Shown in pieces: positions 26,198-36,390 of a stretch of 64,000 nt of DNA. The translations under genes and the position numbers were made by a program. The number at the start of each line of letters is the position of its first letter. Position 1 is the first letter of the stretch. Below the pieces are notes generated by a model that was not told where the DNA came from, searched no databases, and saw only the letters and a program-made list of their open reading frames with translations. The DNA lies in NCBI GenBank assembly GCA_023257195.1, contig JALRCU010000012.1, positions 62,001 through 126,000 of the forward strand, written 5' to 3'. This DNA comes from Holophagaceae bacterium. Its GTDB lineage: Bacteria; Acidobacteriota; Holophagae; Holophagales; Holophagaceae.

Positions 26198-27952
26198 ATG
26201 CGCCAATCCAAATTTTTATTTCAAACTCACCGAGAAATTCCCAAAGATGCTGAGGTCATTAGTCATCAACTAATGATGCGGTCAGGCATGCTTTTAAAAC
26301 TGGCTTCAGGAGTCTACAGCTACTTCCCTTTACTTTTTAGAGCGATTCAGAAATTTGAATCTATCGTTAGAGAAGAATTAGAAAAATCAGGTTGCCAAGA
26401 AATTCTGATGCCCTTTGTTCAACCGTCTGACCTTTGGACTGAAAGCGGACGATGGGGAGCCTACGGAAAGGAATTACTTCGGTTTCAGGATCGAAAAAAT
26501 AATGACTTTTGCTTGGGTCCCACCCATGAAGAAGTTGTCACGGACATGGTTCGGAAGACCATTAAAAGTTACAAACAGCTTCCCATTAATGTATTCCAGA
26601 TTCAGACGAAATTTAGGGATGAAATACGTCCGCGTTTTGGCCTTCTTCGGGGGCGAGAATTTATCATGAAGGATGGCTATTCCTTCCATACCGATGACGC
26701 GGATTGCGACAAAGAATATTGGAATATGTTTGAGACGTATAAGCGTATATTTACCAGAGTAGGGTTAACGTTTAGAGCTGTAGAAGCGGACAGTGGTGCC
26801 ATCGGAGGATCATTTACCCATGAATTCCATGTCTTAGCTGAAAGCGGAGAAGACTCTATCCTCAGTTGTAATCACTGCGACTACACGTCCAATATTGAAA
26901 AAACAGAATGCCGCCTTCTCTCGAAAACCCCCGCTAATCCCGTACCTTTAAAACCGAATCATTTTTATACGCCCGGTGTCCTGGGGCAAGTCGAGCAAGC
27001 CCGCCACATGGTGGACAGCGCCCATCCGCAAGGGATGCCCTTAGCTCAAACCACTAAACTCTATCTAATGAAAGTTATTGACCTAGCCAATCAAGAATCC
27101 GTTTGGGGAGCCGTGATTGCGGGATCTCATGAGCTTAATTTAGTTAAAATGAAAAATACAATAAAAGCCCAATCAATAGAGCCTTTAGATCTAACAGTTG
27201 CAGAAACATTGACGCAATGTAAGTCAGGATTTATGGGTCCCGTTGGCTTAGATCAAATCAACTTCATTGTAGATCAGGAGTTAAAAGGGCAAACGAGTCT
27301 TACGTGTGGTGCTAATAAAACCGATTATCATCATTTTGGCTTTACCCCGGAGCGCGACATCAAAAATCTTCATTGGGGTGATATTCGCAATGCAGAGGCT
27401 GGAGATCGATGTGGACGATGCGAGCAAGGAACGTATTTAGCCTTTCGGGGAATTGAAGTGGGCCAAGTTTTTAAATTAGGCCTCAAGTATTCTCTTCCTA
27501 TGAAATGTAATTTCTTGGATATGAACGGAAAAGATAAGCCCATGGTGATGGGTTGTTATGGAATCGGAATTACTCGAACAGTCGCGGCAGCCATCGAGCA
27601 AAATCACGATGCCGATGGTATTGTTTGGCCGACTTCGATTGCTCCCTATCATTTCCACATACTAAATCTAGATTCGGATAGTCCCGAAACTTCTAGGGTA
27701 GTCAACAGTTTGGAGACCTTCCTTAAAAATGAAGGGATCGAATTTTTGATTGATGATCGATCGGCCCTAAGCCCAGGGGCTAAATTTAAAGACGCTGATC
27801 TTTTAGGACTTCCCTATCGAGTTACCGTGGGTTCCAAGGGCCTGAACGAGGGGATCGTTGAAATAAGAAATCGAAAAACGAAAGAAGTCCAAAAAATCTC
27901 AATTGACCTTCTTCATGCAAAGATTCTTGAGATTAATCAAAATCTGAATTAA
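26198..27952 (+). CDS. proS: Prolyl-tRNA synthetase, bacterial type
   Basis: Class II aminoacyl-tRNA synthetase. It has GPTHEEVVTD (about 108-117), motif 2 in FRDEIRPRFGLLRGREFIMKD (139-159), and motif 3 in CYGIGITRTVAAAIEQ. The YbaK-like editing insertion (about 230-395) is present, so Ala-tRNA-Pro hydrolysis is expected. The C-terminal anticodon-binding domain follows. 584 residues. The stop shares TTAA with that of the convergent ndk. Confidence 0.96.
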   Translation: MRQSKFLFQTHREIPKDAEVISHQLMMRSGMLLKLASGVYSYFPLLFRAIQKFESIVREELEKSGCQEILMPFVQPSDLWTESGRWGAYGKELLRFQDRKNNDFCLGPTHEEVVTDMVRKTIKSYKQLPINVFQIQTKFRDEIRPRFGLLRGREFIMKDGYSFHTDDADCDKEYWNMFETYKRIFTRVGLTFRAVEADSGAIGGSFTHEFHVLAESGEDSILSCNHCDYTSNIEKTECRLLSKTPANPVPLKPNHFYTPGVLGQVEQARHMVDSAHPQGMPLAQTTKLYLMKVIDLANQESVWGAVIAGSHELNLVKMKNTIKAQSIEPLDLTVAETLTQCKSGFMGPVGLDQINFIVDQELKGQTSLTCGANKTDYHHFGFTPERDIKNLHWGDIRNAEAGDRCGRCEQGTYLAFRGIEVGQVFKLGLKYSLPMKCNFLDMNGKDKPMVMGCYGIGITRTVAAAIEQNHDADGIVWPTSIAPYHFHILNLDSDSPETSRVVNSLETFLKNEGIEFLIDDRSALSPGAKFKDADLLGLPYRVTVGSKGLNEGIVEIRNRKTKEVQKISIDLLHAKILEINQNLN

Positions 27953-28368
27953 TTAAGTTCAAAAGCATTGAAGAAGTATGAAACTTCAAAGGCTGCACTG
28001 GCAGGCGAATCCGATCCATGGGTGGCATTGCGTCCAATGGAAGTACCAAAGCGTTTTCTCATGGATCCTTCAGCGGCATTGGAGGGATTTGTTGAGCCCA
28101 TGAGATCTCTCCATCGCTTAATTGCATCATCTCCCGAAAGACACATTAAAATTACAGGCCCCTCGATCATGAATGCTTCTAATTCGGGATAAAACCCTTT
28201 ACTTACGTGCTCGTGATAAAAACCCCGGCAGATTGCTGGGGTTAAGCGCGTTCTTTTAAGGCCGATAATCTGGAGTCCAGAATCCTCGATGGCTTGAAGA
28301 ATCTGCCCAGAGACTCCTGCAATCACGGCATCGGGCTTGATGATGGCGAATGTTCTTTCTAGAGCCAT
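27949..28368 (-). CDS. ndk: Nucleoside diphosphate kinase
   Basis: Balances nucleoside triphosphate pools by phosphohistidine transfer. ERTFAIIKPDAV opens the fold, and the catalytic histidine is H117 in NATHGSDS. 139 residues. AAGGAG precedes the ATG. Converges with proS, sharing TTAA (27949-27952) for both stops. Confidence 0.97.
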   Translation of the reverse strand: MALERTFAIIKPDAVIAGVSGQILQAIEDSGLQIIGLKRTRLTPAICRGFYHEHVSKGFYPELEAFMIEGPVILMCLSGDDAIKRWRDLMGSTNPSNAAEGSMRKRFGTSIGRNATHGSDSPASAAFEVSYFFNAFELN

Positions 28369-28490
28369 TTAAATTCTCCTTTTGATTCAAATTAATTTTC
28401 GCAGATTTTGATTGCCATGGGAAGTTGTACTAGGCCTAGACCCCAAGATTGAAGGCTTATCTGTCACTTTCCATCGATCTGAAAGATGAA

Positions 28491-28519
28491 TTTAGCGATA
28501 CACTTAAGGATCCTAATAT
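28491..28519 (+). promoter_or_regulatory. Possible secA promoter
   Basis: TAATAT at 28514-28519 could be a -10 element, with the poor -35 TTTAGC (28491-28496) 17 bases upstream. The 172-base gap between divergent ndk and secA must contain promoters for both, but this assignment rests on one weak match. Confidence 0.3.
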
Positions 28520-28540
28520 TAGCTGAAAGTTCACTGAGCG

Positions 28541-31162
28541 ATGATTGATAACTTAATTAAAAAAATTGTTGGGTCTAAAAATGACCGAGAATTGAAAAGA
28601 CTTTGGAAAAATGTCCAAGTCGTCAATCAGTTTGAGCCGATCCTTCAATCTTTGTCAGACCAAGATCTTCGGGCTAAAACCCCCTATTTTAAAGAATTAC
28701 TGCGTCAAGGCAAAACCCTTGATGAGATCCTTCCTGAAGCTTTTGCCGTCGTCAGAGAAGCCTCCCGACGTGTTTTACGTATGCGCCACTTTGATGTCCA
28801 ACTCATCGGCGGCATGGTTCTTCATGAAGGAAAAATATCAGAAATGCGAACCGGGGAGGGTAAAACGCTTACCGCAACATTACCCCTCTATTTGAATGCA
28901 CTAGCAGGTAAGGGTGCCCACTTAGTTACCGTTAATGATTACCTTGCTCGACGGGATGCCGATTGGATGGGTCGCCTCTATACGTGGTTAGGTTTGACTG
29001 TGGGAGTCATTCAACACGGACTGAGCGACGATGAAAGACGAGAGGCGTATGCCAAAGATATTACCTACGCTACGAATAACGAAATAGGCTTTGATTATCT
29101 TCGCGATAACATGAAATGGGATCTTGCTGATTTTTGCCAGCGTGGCTTCCATTTCGCTATTGTCGATGAAGTGGACAGTATCCTGATCGACGAAGCGAGA
29201 ACTCCTCTGATCATCGCTGGCTCAAGCGAGGAAGATACCTCTAAATACTATAAGATTGATGCCATTATTCCGAAATTAAGTCGAGATACAGATTTTAAAA
29301 TCGAAGAAAAAGATCGACAAGTTGTCTTGACCGATGCCGGAATCAGACGTGCTGAAGAACTGCTGAAAGTTGGCAATCTTTATGATCCAACTAACATTGA
29401 GCATCTTCACGGGCTTTCTCAAGCCCTATTAGCGCACCACATGTATTTCCGAGATAAAGAATATATGGTGTCGAATAAAACCGAAGGCAAAGGCAAAGAG
29501 GTGGTTATTGTTGACGAATTTACCGGCCGCCTGATGCCCGGTCGACGCTGGTCTAATGGTCTTCACCAAGCCATTGAAGCCAAAGAAGGCGTTGAAGTTA
29601 ATGCTGAAAACCAGACGTTAGCAACGGTTACTTTTCAGAATTTTTTCCGTATGTACAAACGTCTATCGGGCATGACTGGAACAGCAGAGACTGAAGCAAA
29701 AGAATTTTATCAAATCTATAACCTTGAAGTCGTTGTGATTCCCACGAATCAGCCCATGATTCGAAAGGACTATTCCGATATGGTCTTCGCAACAGCCGGT
29801 TCAAAGATTAAGGCGATTGTTGCCGAAGTCCAGAAACTCAATGAGATGGGACAACCTATTCTTATTGGTACTGCCAGTATTGAAAGTAGTGAAATGCTCT
29901 CGAAAGAATTAAAGAAAGCGGGCATTAAGCACGTAGTTCTCAATGCAAAACATCACGAAAAAGAAGCTGACATTATTGCACAAGCGGGTCGTAAGAATGC
30001 CGTTACTATTGCAACCAATATGGCGGGCCGAGGAACCGATATTCTTCTTGGTGGTAATCCTGAGGCGTTAGCTAAACGTGAACATCTTCAGTCCGGAATA
30101 AATATTTATGATCAGGATAATCAAGAAACCCCTGAGTATCGTCAGACTCTTGCGCGTCTTCAGGTCGAAACCGAAAAAGAGAAACAAGAGGTGATTGCGA
30201 TTGGTGGTCTGCACATCCTAGGTACCGAGCGCCATGAAAGTCGACGAATCGATAACCAACTTCGTGGCCGAGCAGGGCGACAAGGCGACCCTGGTTCATC
30301 TCGCTTCTTCTTAAGCCTAGAAGATGATCTGATGCGAATCTTTGGCGGTGAGAGAATCAAGACTCTAATGAGTGCTTTTGGCCTTAATGATGATGAGCCT
30401 ATCGAAAGCCGGATGGTCAGTTCCTCGATAGAGAAAAGCCAAAAAAGAGTGGAGACCCATCACTTTGAAATTCGAAAGCATCTCCTCGAATATGATGATG
30501 TGATGAACAAGCAACGTATTTTTTTCTACAATCTTAGAAATGACGTCCTTAAGGGAAATACTAAAGAATATATTCATCAAATAACCTTTGAAATCATCGA
30601 GGGCCTGCATCATCAATTCTGTGCCACAGCAGCCACGCGAAATCTACAGCATTTCTCTGATCGTTTAACGCAACTCTTCGGGACCCCGGTGATTGATCTG
30701 ACAACCCTGCCAATCAATTCTCCGCAATCAGTGACTCTGATAAGCCAAGCGATGAAAGAAAAATATGATCAGAAAGAACGCCGTTTTCCATCGGCAGAAA
30801 TGTTGAGATGGCATGAAAAGGTATCGATAATTCAGATCATCGATGCTGCATGGAAGCGCCATCTTCTAGTCATGGACCACCTCAAAGAGGCCATCGGATT
30901 TAGAGGGTACGGTCAAAAGGATCCTCTCGTTGAATACAAACGCGAAAGCTTCGATTACTTTCAAGAAATGCGATATGGTTTTGAGGATGAAATCATCGCG
31001 TATCTCTATCGTATTGAGCCCCAAGAAGAACAGCCCCAAGAAGAACTCCCTAAACTTACCGCTCCTAAGCGTCGTACTAATGAACTCTCGTCAGAACAAT
31101 TACAAAATGAAGTTAAGCGCATCCTGAGATTCAACGCAGGCGGCCTTGATACTGAAAACTAG
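28541..31162 (+). CDS. secA: Preprotein translocase ATPase SecA, without C-terminal zinc motif
   Basis: Motor of the Sec pathway. Walker A is MRTGEGKT (102-109) and Walker B is in IVDEVDSILIDEARTPLI. The preprotein-crosslinking domain, the second motor half (TNMAGRGTDILLGG) and the helical scaffold domain are all recognisable. 873 residues. The C-terminus ends in a charged, Glu/Pro-rich linker and has no CXCX8CH-type SecB-binding zinc motif. The start at ATG 28541 has no strong ribosome binding site. Its stop shares CTAG with the convergent permease gene. Confidence 0.97.
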   Translation: MIDNLIKKIVGSKNDRELKRLWKNVQVVNQFEPILQSLSDQDLRAKTPYFKELLRQGKTLDEILPEAFAVVREASRRVLRMRHFDVQLIGGMVLHEGKISEMRTGEGKTLTATLPLYLNALAGKGAHLVTVNDYLARRDADWMGRLYTWLGLTVGVIQHGLSDDERREAYAKDITYATNNEIGFDYLRDNMKWDLADFCQRGFHFAIVDEVDSILIDEARTPLIIAGSSEEDTSKYYKIDAIIPKLSRDTDFKIEEKDRQVVLTDAGIRRAEELLKVGNLYDPTNIEHLHGLSQALLAHHMYFRDKEYMVSNKTEGKGKEVVIVDEFTGRLMPGRRWSNGLHQAIEAKEGVEVNAENQTLATVTFQNFFRMYKRLSGMTGTAETEAKEFYQIYNLEVVVIPTNQPMIRKDYSDMVFATAGSKIKAIVAEVQKLNEMGQPILIGTASIESSEMLSKELKKAGIKHVVLNAKHHEKEADIIAQAGRKNAVTIATNMAGRGTDILLGGNPEALAKREHLQSGINIYDQDNQETPEYRQTLARLQVETEKEKQEVIAIGGLHILGTERHESRRIDNQLRGRAGRQGDPGSSRFFLSLEDDLMRIFGGERIKTLMSAFGLNDDEPIESRMVSSSIEKSQKRVETHHFEIRKHLLEYDDVMNKQRIFFYNLRNDVLKGNTKEYIHQITFEIIEGLHHQFCATAATRNLQHFSDRLTQLFGTPVIDLTTLPINSPQSVTLISQAMKEKYDQKERRFPSAEMLRWHEKVSIIQIIDAAWKRHLLVMDHLKEAIGFRGYGQKDPLVEYKRESFDYFQEMRYGFEDEIIAYLYRIEPQEEQPQEELPKLTAPKRRTNELSSEQLQNEVKRILRFNAGGLDTEN

Positions 31163-32589
31163 ATTTGTTCTTTTTTGGGCCGAAGAAAATATATCGGAAT
31201 ACCCATTAAGACAATCATTAAGCCTGGCCAAGTGTAGCTGGGCCTAAAAATGAGCAAGGCAATCATCACCGAACCCGCTAAAAAGAGATATAAAAGGGGT
31301 GTCAAGGGGTAAGCAATCACTTTAATGGGTCGATCTAGGTCTGGCTTGCGAATTCGAAGAATAATGACCCCTAAAACCGTAAGGAAGAAAAATAAAATGG
31401 CCGCAAACATAACAAAATCAAGAAGTTGTCCATACGTCCCGGTAAGCGTGAGGATACAACTCCAAATTGCTTGATAGGCTAACCCATAGGCTGGAACCCC
31501 GTTACTATTTAGGGCTTTTACGCCCTTGAAGAAAAGCCCGTCTTCAGCCATTGATTGGTACACTCGAGCGCCAGATAGGACGATTCCATTTACACAGCCA
31601 AACATGCTGATCAAAATTCCACCCGCCATGAGGTAAGCACCCGAAGAGCCCATCATTGCCTGAAGAGCCAAACTGCCAACTCGATCATTGGGGGCCGTGG
31701 CAATACCTACGGGTCCTAGAAACTTAATATAGATCAAATTGACGATGAAATAGATTCCACAAACTAGGGTTGTCCCAATAAAAAGAGACAAGGGGATCAC
31801 GCGTTTTGGGTCCTTGACTTCCGATGCAACAAACGTAAGTGATTCCCATGCCGTTGCGCTAAAAAGACTGCCTGTCTGCATAATGAGTAAACTCACTAAA
31901 AAACCGTAGTACACAGAGTCTTGAGTAAAGGGGAGGGGACTTGCATCGGGCACTGTTTGGGGGCTGAGGTAAAGCCCAAAGAAAATTAGGACCGCTAAAC
32001 TTGCAATCTTAATCACAGTCAGGATGTTCTGTATCCAAGATCCGGCTTTGACTCCTAAAAGATTGATAGCGGTCAGTAGTCCGATGATAGCAATGCCTGA
32101 CAGTCTAGACGGGGTGAGGCCCATATCGTAGGGGCCAAGGGTAATAATGAATTGGTCCTTGATATTTAATAAAGTAAATTGATCGATATGAATTTTTGAA
32201 CCCAACCATACGGTATCGGATATGCCGGGAAAGAATGTTCCTAAATATTTTCCAAAACCTACCGCAACAGCGGCAATCGTTCCGCATTCGATGACCGTAA
32301 AGAAAGTCCATCCGAAAGTAAAAGCGGTCATGGGACCATAAATTTCTTTGATATAGGAATATTGTCCTCCTGCTCTCGGGAACATTCCTGCAAGTTCGCC
32401 AAATGATAGGGCACATAAAATCGTGATGATACCGGTGAGGAGCCATCCAAGTAGTAATGAGGTTCCGGTGTGTCCAATACGAACCATATCAGCAGCCACG
32501 ATGAAGACACCCGAGCCAATCATAGACCCTGCGATCAACATGACCGAAGAAAATAGCCCCATATGTCTTTGATAAGTATTGTTTGTCAT
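31159..32589 (-). CDS. APC-superfamily amino acid permease
   Basis: A 476-residue carrier with about 12 hydrophobic segments. The helix 1 signature GSMIGSGVF (21-29) is the broken substrate-binding helix of APC transporters; FGELAGMFPRAGGQYSYIKE in helix 2-3 is typical of the LAT/APC branch. The substrate is probably an amino acid, but which one cannot be read. ATG 32589 is preferred, with AAGGGG upstream; an in-frame ATG 36 codons earlier would overlap the divergent mltG. Confidence 0.88.
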   Translation of the reverse strand: MTNNTYQRHMGLFSSVMLIAGSMIGSGVFIVAADMVRIGHTGTSLLLGWLLTGIITILCALSFGELAGMFPRAGGQYSYIKEIYGPMTAFTFGWTFFTVIECGTIAAVAVGFGKYLGTFFPGISDTVWLGSKIHIDQFTLLNIKDQFIITLGPYDMGLTPSRLSGIAIIGLLTAINLLGVKAGSWIQNILTVIKIASLAVLIFFGLYLSPQTVPDASPLPFTQDSVYYGFLVSLLIMQTGSLFSATAWESLTFVASEVKDPKRVIPLSLFIGTTLVCGIYFIVNLIYIKFLGPVGIATAPNDRVGSLALQAMMGSSGAYLMAGGILISMFGCVNGIVLSGARVYQSMAEDGLFFKGVKALNSNGVPAYGLAYQAIWSCILTLTGTYGQLLDFVMFAAILFFFLTVLGVIILRIRKPDLDRPIKVIAYPLTPLLYLFLAGSVMIALLIFRPSYTWPGLMIVLMGIPIYFLRPKKEQI

Positions 32590-32641
32590 CGACTGCCCCT
32601 TGTCTCGCCCCTGAGATCCATCTAAGGGATAATAAATCATT

Positions 32642-33658
32642 ATGTCTCTAAACACCTCTAATTTGATGAAAGCTCTGCTCGTCGGCCTAGCCGTCACGGT
32701 ATCAGCGGGTGCACTTTTATTGAGTCAAAGAAACGATCTAAATGAGCCCCAGGTGGTTCTGGTCAAAAAAGGAATGTCCGTCTCTCAAGTCATTCTCCAA
32801 CTTAAGTCATCGAGTATTATCCGATCTGATCTTCCGATTCGAATCTGGGCAAAGTTAGATTTTAGAAAGATTCGTGAGGGTGAATACCTAATCCCCGCTC
32901 GCGCAACTCTATTCGAAATCGTCAATATTATCTGGGGAGGGCATAGCACGTTTATTGAGCTTGTCATTCCAGAGGGATCCAATAGTTGGCAGATCGAAAA
33001 ACTTCTCAAAGATTATGTACCAGCGGAGCAATTCTGGTCGCTATGGACAGACCCTGAACTGATTCTTTTGACGGGTGAGCCCAAAGCTAGGACCCTAGAG
33101 GGCTTCATGGCCCCCAATACTTATTTCATCAATCGCGCCATGGAGCCAATAGACATAATTAAGATGCTCGTGAAGAACTCAAAAAAATATTATCCATCTA
33201 GTCAGATCAAAAATGGCCTCTCCAACTATGAAACACTTATCCTTGCGAGCTTAATCGAATCAGAAGCGACAGTGAATTCTGAGCGCGATCGTATTGCAAG
33301 TGTATTTCTCAACCGACTCAAAAAAGGGATGCCGCTTCAATGCGATCCGACAGTTCAATATAGTAAATACAAATTAGGATTGCCCAACCCTCTTCGTCTT
33401 GGAGGAACTGATCTGAGACGATTTCATCCCTATAACACCTATAGAATTCCAGGGCTCCCCCCGGGACCCATATGTTCCCCAAGCCTACCTTCGATGCAGG
33501 CCGCAGTTAAACCTTCAACAACTGAGGAGCTTTATTTTGTTGCTGACGGGAATGGGACTCATGTTTTTTCCTCGACTCTCGAGGAACACAGCAAGGCCGT
33601 TCAGGCCTACCGTAAGATTCAAGCTGAAAAGAAATTGAGGAATCAGGAAAATCTATGA
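32642..33658 (+). CDS. mltG: Endolytic transglycosylase MltG
   Basis: Membrane-anchored enzyme that cleaves nascent glycan strands. One membrane segment lies at about residues 9-27. The LysM-like part is followed by the catalytic domain with LEGFMAPNTYF, catalytic E206 in LASLIESEA, SVFLNRLKKGMPLQCDPTVQY and YNTYRIPGLPPGPICSPS. 338 residues. Its stop overlaps tlyA as ATGA. Confidence 0.94.
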   Translation: MSLNTSNLMKALLVGLAVTVSAGALLLSQRNDLNEPQVVLVKKGMSVSQVILQLKSSSIIRSDLPIRIWAKLDFRKIREGEYLIPARATLFEIVNIIWGGHSTFIELVIPEGSNSWQIEKLLKDYVPAEQFWSLWTDPELILLTGEPKARTLEGFMAPNTYFINRAMEPIDIIKMLVKNSKKYYPSSQIKNGLSNYETLILASLIESEATVNSERDRIASVFLNRLKKGMPLQCDPTVQYSKYKLGLPNPLRLGGTDLRRFHPYNTYRIPGLPPGPICSPSLPSMQAAVKPSTTEELYFVADGNGTHVFSSTLEEHSKAVQAYRKIQAEKKLRNQENL

Positions 33659-34389
33659 CATCCATGAGGCTCGATCAATCTTTGCTCTCTCTTGGGTTAG
33701 CAAAAGATATTAGCCACGCTCACGGCCTAATCCTAGCGGGAGAAATTTTGGTTAATAATACAGTCCAAGATAAGGTGGGAGTTTCGGTTTCGATGGATGC
33801 CGAGATTCGCCTTAAACAAGAAAAAATACCTTTTGTGAGCCGTGGGGGCTTCAAGTTAGATAGTGCTTTTAGGCATTGGAATCTTTCGGTCGATGAAAGG
33901 ATTTGTTTGGACTTAGGTTCAAGCACCGGAGGCTTTACTGACTGCCTGATTCAGCGGGGTGCCCTTAAAGTGTATGCAGTTGATGTAGGCACCAATCAAC
34001 TTGATTGGAAACTAAGAACTCACCCCAAAGTAGTTGCAATGGAAAATACGAATGCTCGTTTTTGGGATCCGAACTGCATACCGGACCGGATTCATTTTCT
34101 CTGCGCCGATTTAAGTTTCATTTCCCTTAAAAAAATTATCCCCTCGGTCCTGGGATCGCTTGAAAAAAAATCGAAAGCCGTGTTACTTATCAAACCTCAG
34201 TTTGAAGCCAAAAAGGAAGACGTCGGTGCTGGAGGTATTATTTCTGACACTCGAACCCACCAAAAAATTTGTGACGATCTTTTTTTATTCTTCAGTGCAA
34301 CCGATCTGAAGCCCAAAGAGATCATCCCCTCTCCTATTTTGGGTCAAAAAGGGAATCAAGAATTCTTAATGCTTCTTCAGTATGATTAA
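33655..34389 (+). CDS. tlyA: TlyA-family RNA methyltransferase
   Basis: An N-terminal S4 RNA-binding domain (about 4-60) is joined to an FtsJ-type SAM fold. SRGGFKL (62-68) and motif I LDLGSSTGGFTD (85-96) are followed by YAVDVGTNQLDWKL, LIKPQFEA and GNQEFL. In mycobacteria TlyA makes 2'-O-methylcytidines in both rRNAs; a similar rRNA role is likely here, and haemolysin names for this family are misleading. 244 residues. Coupled to mltG through ATGA. Confidence 0.9.
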   Translation: MTSMRLDQSLLSLGLAKDISHAHGLILAGEILVNNTVQDKVGVSVSMDAEIRLKQEKIPFVSRGGFKLDSAFRHWNLSVDERICLDLGSSTGGFTDCLIQRGALKVYAVDVGTNQLDWKLRTHPKVVAMENTNARFWDPNCIPDRIHFLCADLSFISLKKIIPSVLGSLEKKSKAVLLIKPQFEAKKEDVGAGGIISDTRTHQKICDDLFLFFSATDLKPKEIIPSPILGQKGNQEFLMLLQYD

Positions 34390-34397
34390 ATCTAACG

Positions 34398-35645
34398 ATG
34401 CGTAAATTTGATCTTATTGTGGTGGGTGCCGGTATTAGCTCCGGATCCCTTATCTATAACCTCTTAAAGTTAGGCTTTAAGGGAAGTATTCTTGTTTTGG
34501 ATCGTGGGGATAAGATTGCCAGTGGACCGACAGCTTTTAGCGCCGGTGGGTTTAGGAATCTTTGGACTACCGATATCAATCAGAAGCTCTGCTCCTATTC
34601 GATTGGGCTCTTAAAAAACTTTGCGCAAGAAATGGGTGTAGGATGTGCCTATCAAGGATCTGGATACCTCTTTACCTATTATCAAAAAGCATGGGATAAA
34701 ATTCCTGCTGCTTTTGAGCAGTGGAATGCCAATGCTGTGAATTTTGAAGTACTAAAGCCCCATGAAATTGAAAATAAAATCCCCGGACTTCTGTGCGGTA
34801 TCGATCATATGGATCCCGAAATAGTTGAGGCGCTTGAATTTGAGCCTATCGTGGGGGGAATTTTCGGTAAAGATTGTGGAAGCTTTGACCCTAGCCAAGC
34901 TGCAGTAGGCTATTTTGAGAGAGCGCTAAACGATTACCCGAATCCTCCTGTTATCGAGCTCAATACGGAAGTAATAAGTGTTTCTATTGTGAACGGAGTG
35001 GCGACGGGCGTGACCCTTAAAACTGCGGAAGGGGTTGAGGAATCCGTTACTGCGGGGATCGTAGCCTTGTGCACCGGTCCATGGATTAATCAAATTCTAA
35101 AGCGGTCGGGCATGGGTCAAGAGGACCTGACCCCGGTGATTGCCCAAAAAAGGATGATGTTTATTACCGAATTTCCTGGATTCCCCAACGTGGACTCTCG
35201 GTGGAAAGATATTCCACTCACAATTATTGACCAAGGTATTTACTTCAAATATGAAAGTGGAAATTTGATGATTGGTAAGGCTAGAAAAAATGAACCGGAT
35301 AATTTTGATACCACTTTTGAACAGGACTACTATATTAACGAAGTTAATCTCCCCATGCAGGAAAGAATCCCTTCTGCATCCTCCTGTAAGTTGAAGTCAG
35401 GATGGGGAGGCCTTTATGATACGAATGTCCTCGACCATAATGCAATTGTGGGATGGCATGACAACTATAAGAATCTCTTGTTGCAGGTCGGTTATAGCGG
35501 CCATGGGGCAATGGAGTCCCCTGCAGTGGGGCTATGTTTAGCAGAGCTTATTTTGTTTGGCGCTTACCGAACGATAGATTGCTCTCCACTCCGATGGAGT
35601 CGGTTCAGAGAAGGTAAACTAGTTAAGGAGACCATCGTTATCTAA
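34398..35645 (+). CDS. DAO-family FAD-dependent oxidoreductase
   Basis: A 415-residue flavoenzyme. The dinucleotide fold starts at FDLIVVGAGISSGS (4-17), with Ser at the third glycine position and Gly next to it. SAGGFRNLW and the C-terminal VGYSGHGAMESPAVGLCLAELI fit the D-amino-acid oxidase/sarcosine oxidase superfamily. The substrate is unknown; an amine or amino acid is likely. No ribosome binding site is evident, and the gene begins 8 bases after tlyA and overlaps the following M50 gene by one base (TAATG). Confidence 0.82.
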   Translation: MRKFDLIVVGAGISSGSLIYNLLKLGFKGSILVLDRGDKIASGPTAFSAGGFRNLWTTDINQKLCSYSIGLLKNFAQEMGVGCAYQGSGYLFTYYQKAWDKIPAAFEQWNANAVNFEVLKPHEIENKIPGLLCGIDHMDPEIVEALEFEPIVGGIFGKDCGSFDPSQAAVGYFERALNDYPNPPVIELNTEVISVSIVNGVATGVTLKTAEGVEESVTAGIVALCTGPWINQILKRSGMGQEDLTPVIAQKRMMFITEFPGFPNVDSRWKDIPLTIIDQGIYFKYESGNLMIGKARKNEPDNFDTTFEQDYYINEVNLPMQERIPSASSCKLKSGWGGLYDTNVLDHNAIVGWHDNYKNLLLQVGYSGHGAMESPAVGLCLAELILFGAYRTIDCSPLRWSRFREGKLVKETIVI

Positions 35646-36385
35646 TGTTTGATAATTTTTCACTTCCCGCCATCCTGATTTCTTATGTCGCACTCCTTTT
35701 TTCATTGAGTGTTCACGAAGCCAGTCATGCGACCGCTGCTTTTCTACTCGAGGATCGAACAGCACAAAGGTTAGGTCGTATGACGCTTAATCCCATAGCC
35801 CACATGGACCCCATTGGAACTTTTCTCTTTCCGATCATTGGTATGTCTACCGGCATACCGTTCATTGGTTGGGCTAAGCCCGTTCCGGTGAATCCCGTCA
35901 ATTTAACTCGCCGTTTAAGAATGAAAACATCCTACGCCATGGTGGCTTTTGCGGGTCCTGCATCTAATTTAGTTTTAAGTCTTCTCTTCTTTTTCATCAC
36001 AGTTTTTTTAATTAAGGCGTCTGTGCCAGACCTCAAAGAACAAAATATTCTCTTTGAATCCGCTCTTTCGGGTTACGCAGGGATTGAGCGATTAGGAACG
36101 ATCTCAAGCCAGACGGTTCTCATTGCCCTCTCTGGCCAATGTATTTTGATAAATATGGGGCTCGCTATTTTTAATATGCTCCCGCTGGGTCCTTTGGACG
36201 GTGCTTCAGTCCTCAGAGCGTTTATCCCTGATCCTTGGCTACCCAGGTACGATCGTCTCCAACCCTATATGCAAATTGCCCTATTGATTCTTGTCTTTAC
36301 GGGTTTATTTCGAATTATTCTGTACCCAATTTTTATGTTTCTAATTGGTATACTCGGTCTATTGCAAACCGTTTTCTTGGGGTAA
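35645..36385 (+). CDS. Site-2-protease-type M50 metalloprotease
   Basis: An integral-membrane zinc protease of about 246 residues. SVHEASHA carries the HEXXH motif (H24, E25, H28) in the first helix. NPIAHMDPIGT follows, and the third ligand D185 is in LGPLDGASVL. No PDZ domain is present, so this is the small S2P type (YwhC/SREBP-like), not full RseP. The target protein is unknown. The start overlaps the previous stop (TAATG) and trpS follows 5 bases after its stop. Confidence 0.9.
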   Translation: MFDNFSLPAILISYVALLFSLSVHEASHATAAFLLEDRTAQRLGRMTLNPIAHMDPIGTFLFPIIGMSTGIPFIGWAKPVPVNPVNLTRRLRMKTSYAMVAFAGPASNLVLSLLFFFITVFLIKASVPDLKEQNILFESALSGYAGIERLGTISSQTVLIALSGQCILINMGLAIFNMLPLGPLDGASVLRAFIPDPWLPRYDRLQPYMQIALLILVFTGLFRIILYPIFMFLIGILGLLQTVFLG

Positions 36386-36390
36386 GAATC

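Noticed and set aside
32590-32697. N-terminal extension of the APC permease
   Set aside because: It would overlap the divergent mltG gene and has no ribosome binding site, whereas ATG 32589 does.
36235-36390. N-terminal extension of trpS
   Set aside because: Lies inside the M50 protease gene in another frame; the canonical TrpS N-terminus starts at 36391.
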